Assembly: GCF_014698335.1 (NCBI RefSeq)
Contig: NZ_JACJSV010000029.1
Coordinates: 1 to 54,778, forward strand
Reading direction: 5' to 3'
Length of the DNA: 54,778 nt
DNA from: Microcystis viridis FACHB-1342
Lineage (GTDB): Bacteria; Cyanobacteriota; Cyanobacteriia; Cyanobacteriales; Microcystaceae
Position 1 is the stretch's first letter. The number at the start of each line of letters is the position of its first letter. A model generated the notes under the pieces. That model searched no databases, was not told the DNA's origin, and saw only the letters and a program-made list of their open reading frames with translations. Positions 49,585 to 54,778 of the stretch are shown here, one piece after another. A program made the translations under genes and the position numbers.

Positions 49585-49785
49585 GTTTATCTCTTTTTCA
49601 TTAAGAAAAGCCAAGAATACTTAAAAAGTCGGTTTTCCCTTAATCACCCTTGTCAAATGGTTTATCTAGGCAATCAAGTGTTTTTTTGAATGACAATATA
49701 TCGATTTTCAATGTCGTAGTTTCGGCTATTTTTTTTCGGCATTTCTCTATACATAGTCATCAAAAAATATCGAGGCAATAAAACA

Positions 49786-50364
49786 ATGATCGGCTTTTTT
49801 GCGATTACTTGGATAATTTTTATCTACGCTTCCTCTAATTATCCTGATGAGCATTTTTATTCCCATCGTAAAATCTTACTCTGGTTTGCTTCTATACTTC
49901 TGGCGATCGCCAGCCTGGCCTATCTAAACTTGACTAAGACTTTCCACAGGATCCTCGCTCTAGTTCTAGCAATTATCATCGGCTATTCTATCGCAACTAA
50001 TCTGTATTTTAATCAACGTTATCTTGCTAGTAAATACGGTTCCGAAAGACTCCTATCCGTGGCCGATACAGTGGAAATTATCAATCAGATTCCGGTCGGT
50101 TCAACCCTTTGCGATCCAGCTAAGAAAGGCAAAAGAAAAGAGCATGGTCAGTATGATTATATCGATACCTTTATGACCAAAAGAGAGCTAATGATCACCA
50201 ATGCCTGCCCATCGGGTAGTTATTACATACAGCCGAAATTTAAAATGGCTATGCAAATGAACGATTTATTTCCAATTTTTACCCTCGTCAAAACTCCCCC
50301 TCTTGATCGCCCGATGACTTCCCTTCTGGAAACCCCAGAAGCCTATCTCTATAAAATCGAGTAG
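49786..50364 (+). CDS. Membrane protein, probably N-terminally truncated
   Basis: 192 residues. Three hydrophobic segments (about 2-16, 28-46, 55-73) are followed by a soluble C-terminal domain (SVADTVEIINQIPVGSTLCD). The layout fits the last helices plus extracytoplasmic domain of a larger polytopic protein, as in some glycan-related transferases. The upstream 170 bases do not continue the frame. Function unknown. Confidence 0.5.
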   Translation: MIGFFAITWIIFIYASSNYPDEHFYSHRKILLWFASILLAIASLAYLNLTKTFHRILALVLAIIIGYSIATNLYFNQRYLASKYGSERLLSVADTVEIINQIPVGSTLCDPAKKGKRKEHGQYDYIDTFMTKRELMITNACPSGSYYIQPKFKMAMQMNDLFPIFTLVKTPPLDRPMTSLLETPEAYLYKIE

Positions 50365-50476
50365 AAATACCTCAACCATGATAGCGGAATTTGCTTGGGA
50401 TATTCTTAGGAAGTTTTCCTTTTAGGGAGTCGGTTGTCAGCAATTTCATAGCCAAGACGAAAAGTCCATTAAAAAG

Positions 50477-50614
50477 GGTGCATCTCAATAAACTCAATGA
50501 CCACGATGCGCCCCTACCATAATATTATGGTAGGGGCGCATTGCATTCGCCCTCTTTTAATAACTGCTGCTGATCACTACAAGTACGAGAGAGCCACAAA
50601 TATGAGATGCAGCC
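50477..50614. mobile_element. Miniature inverted-repeat element, family B-related, with a 36-bp palindrome inside
   Basis: Ends GGGTGCATCTCA (50477-50488) and TGAGATGCAGCC (50603-50614) are inverted repeats with one mismatch, similar to the family B ends at 37049. Flanks ATTAAAAA and GATTAAAAT suggest an imperfect 7-8 bp target duplication. Inside, 50507-50542 is a perfect 36-bp palindrome centred on TAATATTA. Confidence 0.65.
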
Positions 50615-50704
50615 GATTAAAATGGACTAAAGTTCTTGTACCTAGTCGGTGACTGACTAGAGCCATCGGACAAAAAATAAATTCCCTAACTGCGGATGAT
50701 TAGC

Positions 50705-51157
50705 TCACCTTGGCGGCGTATTATTGACAATATTGAGCGCATAAAGGCGAAAACGCTCTAGATCAGCTTGCAGGGTTGATTCCACCACTCGACCGAGGAA
50801 AAGATTATCCATCAATTTTCCTAACCAACCCGGTATAGCATAGGCTGCTGTCAGTCGCACAATACTCCTACCATGACGGTCATAAAAACGGATCGCCCCG
50901 CGGTTAGGCAACCCGTCCACGGATTCCCATTGAATCATCTGGTGGGGGACAATTTTCATTATCCGTGACAACCAAGTAAATTCTAGACCACCACTGGCTA
51001 ACTTCCAACGGGAAAGCTCTGGCTCCTCCTCTAGAATTTTCACCGATTCGATCCATTTCATCCAGTGGGGCATTTGTTCTAAATCTGACCAGAGTTCCCA
51101 AACCAGATCGATCGGCGCGTCCACTTCTACCTGTACACTATGTTCTAACCAAGTCAT
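50705..51157 (-). CDS. SRPBCC/polyketide cyclase-like lipid-binding protein
   Basis: 150 residues with the START-like helix-grip pattern: VEVDAPIDLVWELWSDLEQM at the start, MPHWMKWIESV, and a long C-terminal helix (ADLERFRLYALNIV). Similar proteins in cyanobacteria are conserved and often lie near carotenoid or photosynthesis genes. The ligand is unknown. Confidence 0.85.
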   Translation of the reverse strand: MTWLEHSVQVEVDAPIDLVWELWSDLEQMPHWMKWIESVKILEEEPELSRWKLASGGLEFTWLSRIMKIVPHQMIQWESVDGLPNRGAIRFYDRHGRSIVRLTAAYAIPGWLGKLMDNLFLGRVVESTLQADLERFRLYALNIVNNTPPR

Positions 51158-51261
51158 TCGTTAATTCTGGCGATGCTGAATATTTCTATGATAACGGCTA
51201 TTAGTCTTTAGCTTTTCACTCAATGATAAAATAAAAACAATCTTCGAGGTTTAATTTTACT

Positions 51262-51624
51262 ATGTTAATCAGAAAACTGCTCGAATGTCAGGAATTCATC
51301 GCCGGTGATCATACCCGATTGCGTGAGTTATTGCATCCCGATAAACAGCCGTTAAATCTACGTTATAGTTTAGCCCACGCGCGGGTAGATGTGGGGGAAA
51401 CTTCTACTCCCCACGCTTTAAAAACTGCGGAAGTTTATTATATTCTCCAAGGACAAGGGGAAATGCACATCGATGAGGAAGTGCAATTAGTGACTGTCGG
51501 TGCTGCCATTTATATACCTCCTCTAGCTAAACAATATATTCATAATTGTGGAGAGGAACCCTTAATTTTCCTGTGCATTGTTGATCCAGCTTGGCGACTG
51601 GAAGACGAAATTATCTTTGAGTAA
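51262..51624 (+). CDS. Cupin-domain protein
   Basis: 120 residues forming one small beta-barrel. The cupin metal motifs are degenerate but readable: HALKTAEVYYILQGQGEMH and then IPPLAKQYIHNCGEEPL. It resembles mannose-6-phosphate isomerase-like cupins. It ends 5 bases before tyrA, so the two are cotranscribed; a metabolic link is not evident. Confidence 0.85.
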   Translation: MLIRKLLECQEFIAGDHTRLRELLHPDKQPLNLRYSLAHARVDVGETSTPHALKTAEVYYILQGQGEMHIDEEVQLVTVGAAIYIPPLAKQYIHNCGEEPLIFLCIVDPAWRLEDEIIFE

Positions 51625-51629
51625 AAATA

Positions 51630-52475
51630 ATGAATATTGGGATTATTGGACTGGGTTTAATTGGTGGTTCCTTGAGCTTAGATTTCCGCTCACAAGGTTA
51701 TAAGGTTTTGGGAGTTTCTCGTCAACAATCCACCTGTGATATCGCTGTACAAAAAGGAGTGGTAGATGAATCTAGTACCAGTTTAGAATTATTAGCTACT
51801 GCCGATTTAATCTTTATCTGTACTCCTATACATTTAATTGTGCCAACTTTGGAAAAATTAACTCCCTATTTAAAAACCCAAACGATTGTCACCGATGTGG
51901 GATCAGTTAAAGGGGCAATTGTGGACAATTGTAGTCAATTATGGCCGAATTTTGTCGGTAGTCATCCCATGGCTGGGAAAACAGAACAGGGAATTAATGC
52001 TGCACAATCGGGTTTATTTGTCAATACCCCATATCTGATTACTCCCCTTGAATCTACTCCTAACTGTGCCGTGGAAATCTTAACCGAAATAGTACGAAAA
52101 TTAGGCTGTAAAATTTATTATTCCTCCCCCGAAGAACACGATCGAGCCGTGGCATGGATTTCCCATCTGCCAGTAATGATTAGTACCAGTTTAATCCAAG
52201 CTTGTGGGAAAGAACAAGATCCGAATATTCGCCAATTAGCGGAAAATTTAGCTAGTTCTGGTTTTCGCGATACCAGTCGCGTCGGTGCTGGCAATCCCGA
52301 ATTAGGTTTAATGATGGCTAAATACAATCGTCAAGCTTTATTGATATCCTTGAAAAATTATCGTCAAAATCTTGATCAAATTATTGACTATATTGCAGGA
52401 GAAAAATGGCAGGAACTAGAAGAAATTCTCATATCGAGTCATCAATATCGAGCCAATTTTCTTCAATCAAAATAA
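51630..52475 (+). CDS. tyrA: Prephenate/arogenate dehydrogenase
   Basis: 281 residues. NAD(P)-binding IGIIGLGLIGGSLSLD at the start, TDVGSVKGAIV, and the conserved GSHPMAGKTEQGI motif of TyrA enzymes; HDRAVAWISHLP contains the second catalytic histidine. It makes tyrosine from arogenate or prephenate; cyanobacterial members usually use arogenate with NADP. There is no ACT domain. Confidence 0.94.
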   Translation: MNIGIIGLGLIGGSLSLDFRSQGYKVLGVSRQQSTCDIAVQKGVVDESSTSLELLATADLIFICTPIHLIVPTLEKLTPYLKTQTIVTDVGSVKGAIVDNCSQLWPNFVGSHPMAGKTEQGINAAQSGLFVNTPYLITPLESTPNCAVEILTEIVRKLGCKIYYSSPEEHDRAVAWISHLPVMISTSLIQACGKEQDPNIRQLAENLASSGFRDTSRVGAGNPELGLMMAKYNRQALLISLKNYRQNLDQIIDYIAGEKWQELEEILISSHQYRANFLQSK

Positions 52476-52543
52476 CATTTTTTCTAACAATTATACCCCA
52501 GCACTGTATTATAGATTTATCCTCAGTAAATCAATGAAATAAT

Positions 52544-53002
52544 ATGAACACCTTTTTTGACTTTGAAGCCGAATTTGTTGAATCCTTACGTTGCATACCG
52601 ATGGCCGTGAGAATGAAACTAGATACCTGTGGAGTTAAATTAAAATTATCCCATTGGATGCAGTTGAGTCAACCAGAAAGAATGGTGTTAGTTAATATGG
52701 CTTGTACGACGGCAGCAGAAGCTGCAATTTATCGAGATTTTCTACAAAAATTAATCACGGAAAAAACTGGCAATCCCGCAGGAGAACTAGCAATAGATCC
52801 CCATCCTCCTTGGCTAGATGATAGCCAGATTCCTGATACAGTCCGAGAAAAAGCTAGAGAATTCCAGATTGAAATTAGTTTAGAACAATGGCAAAAATTG
52901 CAACCATTCCAACGTTTTGCCCTGATTAAACTCAGTCGTCCCAGTCACGAAAATCTCAACTTTTATCCAGCCCTCAAAGAGTTACATATAGTCGATGTCT
53001 AA
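52544..53002 (+). CDS. narM: Nitrate reductase-associated protein
   Basis: 152 residues with the family's start FFDFEAEFVESLRCIPMAVR, then KLDTCGVKLKLSHWMQLS and PPWLDD. NarM is required for active ferredoxin-dependent nitrate reductase (NarB) in cyanobacteria. No nar or nir genes are adjacent in the window. I did not find a clear NtcA site (GTAN8TAC) in the 68-base upstream gap. Confidence 0.88.
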   Translation: MNTFFDFEAEFVESLRCIPMAVRMKLDTCGVKLKLSHWMQLSQPERMVLVNMACTTAAEAAIYRDFLQKLITEKTGNPAGELAIDPHPPWLDDSQIPDTVREKAREFQIEISLEQWQKLQPFQRFALIKLSRPSHENLNFYPALKELHIVDV

Positions 53003-53110
53003 CTCAAGAACCTATGCCAGATTAATTAAGTCCCTTCCTATCTTACTATCATGACAAGCAAAAAGGCGATCGAGTCGATAAATTAGTATTTTAGACCAGA
53101 TCGATCTCGA

Positions 53111-53302
53111 TTATACCGTTTCCATCCAGTCAAAAACTTGATTCAATTGCGACAAATCAATTAAACCGTACTGCCATAAAACCATCGGCAAAGAACCCAC
53201 CGATGCTTCACAGAGACGCACAGCCATATCGAGGGAACGGGGGGAAATTGCTAATTTTTCCAAGAGGAAAGTGCGGAGTTGTTTTTGTTGATGAGCTTCC
53301 AT
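53111..53302 (-). CDS. DUF2949 small protein
   Basis: 63 residues, all helical (LRTFLLEKLAISPRSLDMAV, then LPMVLWQYGLIDLSQLNQVF and a final DWMETV). It fits DUF2949, a family of short cyanobacterial proteins of unknown function. The ATG at 53302 gives the usual length. Confidence 0.8.
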   Translation of the reverse strand: MEAHQQKQLRTFLLEKLAISPRSLDMAVRLCEASVGSLPMVLWQYGLIDLSQLNQVFDWMETV

Positions 53303-53571
53303 GATTAAAGATCATTTATAATGACAATCTGATTATTGAATAACTTATCCTCTATTAAAAAGAGATGCTTCCCTCACGGGGATCACCCAATTGGGTGATT
53401 TTGTCCAGCAATCACAATAATTTAAGAATTTATCCATAATATGTCCTACTATCCCGAAATTGCTAGTGGGGATATCAACACTTTATTTACTTAGAAAAAC
53501 GATAAAGGGGAACTTTTGGGATAAGCTATTGATAACCTAGTTTTTGCTCGAGTAGGAGAGAATTGCCCCCA
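53303..53571. other. Intergenic with an 18-bp perfect palindrome
   Basis: ATCACCCAATTGGGTGAT (53382-53399) is perfectly self-complementary. It may be an operator or a hairpin between the two divergent genes. The rest is A/T-rich, without coding content. Confidence 0.5.
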
Positions 53572-54549
53572 ATGAGTCATGCTCCTCAAGTTTCCGTGAT
53601 TATTCCTTGCTATAATCAAGGTCGCTATCTTGATCATGTGATCGCATCTGTTTTAGTGCAAACATACCAAAATCTTGAAATCCTTGTCATTGATGATGGA
53701 TCCACAGAACCAGAAACCATCGAGGTTTTACAAAATTATCAACAGCCAAAAACTAGGATCATCCGCACAGAAAATCAAGGGGTTGCCGCAGCCAGAAATC
53801 TAGGAATTGCCCAAGCGCAAGGAACTTATATTCTTCCTCTCGATGCCGATGATAAAATTGCCGATTCCTATCTAGAAAAAGCGGTTACTTTGCTAGAAAG
53901 TAATCAGCAATTAGGTATAGTTTATTGCGAAGCGGAGTATTTTGGGGATAGACAAGGAACTTGGCCGCTGCCTGAGTATAAATTTCCCGATATATTAGTA
54001 GATAATATGATATTTTGCTCCGGTTTGTTTCGGAAATCCGATTGGGAAACTGTGGGGGGATATAATAGCAATTTAATTTATGGTTGGGAAGATCACGATT
54101 TCTGGCTATCGCTGATCGAATTAGGTCGAGAAGTCTATCGTATCCCAGAAGTGTTATTTTTCTATCGACAAAAAGCTGATTCTATGAGTCGCTCAATGAC
54201 CGCAGAACACTATATCTATTCCTACACCCAACTTTTTTATAATCATCCCCAACTTTACTCCCAAAATATCCAAGCCATTTTTGCTGCTTTAGTCACCTTA
54301 AAAGTTGATATATTCGCTCAGTTGGAACAGGCTAGAGAACGAATTAAACAATTAGAAATTCATGAACAAGAATTGCAACAAGACTTGCAAAAAACCCAAT
54401 TAGATTATCGAGAAAGAGACGAGGAATTACAAAAAGCTGAGAGTAAAATAGCCGCCATGGAAAAAAGTAAATTCTGGCAAATGAGAAGGGCTTGGATTAA
54501 AATGCAAAAATTGCTAGGTTTGCTGGAAAAAGACCCGATTTACTCCTAA
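53572..54549 (+). CDS. Family 2 glycosyltransferase with C-terminal coiled coil
   Basis: 325 residues from the ATG at 53572. A TTG at 53563 is placed better relative to AGGAG (4 bases) and adds three residues. GT-A fold: SVIIPCYNQGRYLDHVIASV, LVIDDGSTEP, LPLDADDKI (the DxD metal site) and YGWEDHDFWLSL, which is typical of GT2 enzymes. Residues about 245-310 form a long coiled coil (EQARERIKQLEIHEQELQQ...), ending WQMRRAWIKMQKLLGLL. It probably adds sugar to extracellular polysaccharide; the gene across the gap is gmd. Confidence 0.92.
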   Translation: MSHAPQVSVIIPCYNQGRYLDHVIASVLVQTYQNLEILVIDDGSTEPETIEVLQNYQQPKTRIIRTENQGVAAARNLGIAQAQGTYILPLDADDKIADSYLEKAVTLLESNQQLGIVYCEAEYFGDRQGTWPLPEYKFPDILVDNMIFCSGLFRKSDWETVGGYNSNLIYGWEDHDFWLSLIELGREVYRIPEVLFFYRQKADSMSRSMTAEHYIYSYTQLFYNHPQLYSQNIQAIFAALVTLKVDIFAQLEQARERIKQLEIHEQELQQDLQKTQLDYRERDEELQKAESKIAAMEKSKFWQMRRAWIKMQKLLGLLEKDPIYS

Positions 54550-54582
54550 AAGTCAGGTAAAAATGGCCATGGATCAAGACGG

Positions 54583-54610
54583 GGGTGGGTTGCCCTTCCC
54601 TAACCCACCC
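54583..54610. terminator. Convergent hairpin between glycosyltransferase and gmd
   Basis: GGGTGGGTT and AACCCACCC pair perfectly around a ten-base loop. There is no long T-tract on either side. Its location between two convergent genes fits a bidirectional terminator. Confidence 0.5.
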
Positions 54611-54617
54611 GACTTTG

Positions 54618-54778
54618 TTAATCGACGGCAATTAAGGAACGATTGCGAAGATAAGCCAAATCTTTTAATAACTGTCCGCTATCACCACCGTTATTAAGAT
54701 TAATCCCCAAAGCCGCTAAATCCGCATCTACCATTAATTTTACCAGTCCCTCGAACGTCACCGACGGCTGCCAGCCTA
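54618..54778 (-). CDS. gmd: GDP-mannose 4,6-dehydratase, C-terminal end, cut by window edge
   Basis: On the minus strand the frame reads GWQPSVTFEGLVKLMVDADL, then AALGINLNN and a tail ending in RNRSLIAVD, stop at 54618. GW.P.V.FE.LV..MVDADL is the conserved end of Gmd, which makes GDP-4-keto-6-deoxymannose for fucose-type sugars. The main part lies outside the window. Confidence 0.8.
   Translation of the reverse strand, partial: GWQPSVTFEGLVKLMVDADLAALGINLNNGGDSGQLLKDLAYLRNRSLIAVD

Overview
The window looks like a chromosome segment of a bloom-forming unicellular cyanobacterium, most likely Microcystis (inference). The evidence is a set of cyanobacterial photosynthesis genes (isiA, psbB, psbEFLJ, ycf48, rubA, acsF), frequent GCGATCGC (HIP1) octamers, many miniature repeats with target duplications, and a high density of toxin-antitoxin genes, IS fragments and pseudogenes.

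Layout. 1-3.4 kb: the start of an IS4-type transposase, a COG0523 (CobW-like) GTPase and thrS behind a perfect Zur-type palindrome. 3.5-6.8 kb: two conserved small genes, then the iron-stress locus isiA / small CxCC protein / isiB with Fur-like sites. 7-12 kb: a duplicated small gene, tatC, a tocopherol-methyltransferase-like gene behind a transposase stub, tRNA-Met and a LysM/M23 cell-wall hydrolase with a structured, possibly ydaO-like leader. 12.6-17.3 kb: a MazF-type TA pair, a G/C-rich tandem array and a large single-chain restriction-methylation enzyme. 17.5-22.5 kb: a Rieske protein, the PSII assembly and cytochrome b559 cluster rubA-ycf48-psbEFLJ, and convergent psbB. 22.8-29.6 kb: a broken YefM/YoeB pair, a LivK-like binding protein, a small coiled-coil protein, an ABC1 kinase, a PP2C phosphatase and an ankyrin protein. 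30-36.9 kb: glucokinase, then the four-gene operon described below. 37-44 kb: a zinc-ribbon protein, acsF, a dead IS1 element, a UbiH-like monooxygenase, tRNA-Pro and an S9 peptidase. 44-50.4 kb: a decayed accessory region with TA genes, remnants of glycosyltransferases and sugar-nucleotide epimerases, and two nearly identical Uma2 genes. 50.7-54.8 kb: core metabolism (SRPBCC, cupin, tyrA, narM, DUF2949), a family-2 glycosyltransferase and the end of gmd.

Most interesting: the minus-strand operon 36815 to 31010. It encodes (1) a 130-residue protein with a Bell/HeLo-like helical N-terminus and a Gly/Asn/Val-rich C-terminal motif; (2) an AAA-like STAND NTPase that starts with a similar motif; (3) a second AAA-like NTPase of 956 residues with a duplicated winged-helix/linker module and a roadblock-like C-terminus, translationally coupled to the first; and (4) a glucokinase paralogue that keeps its glucose-binding residues but has lost its phosphate-binding motifs. 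I read this as a candidate amyloid-templated, NLR-like conflict (immunity or cell-death) system, possibly with a sugar-sensing pseudokinase. The operon lacks the HIP1 sites common around it and looks A/T-rich, which suggests horizontal acquisition. Its biological role is inference.
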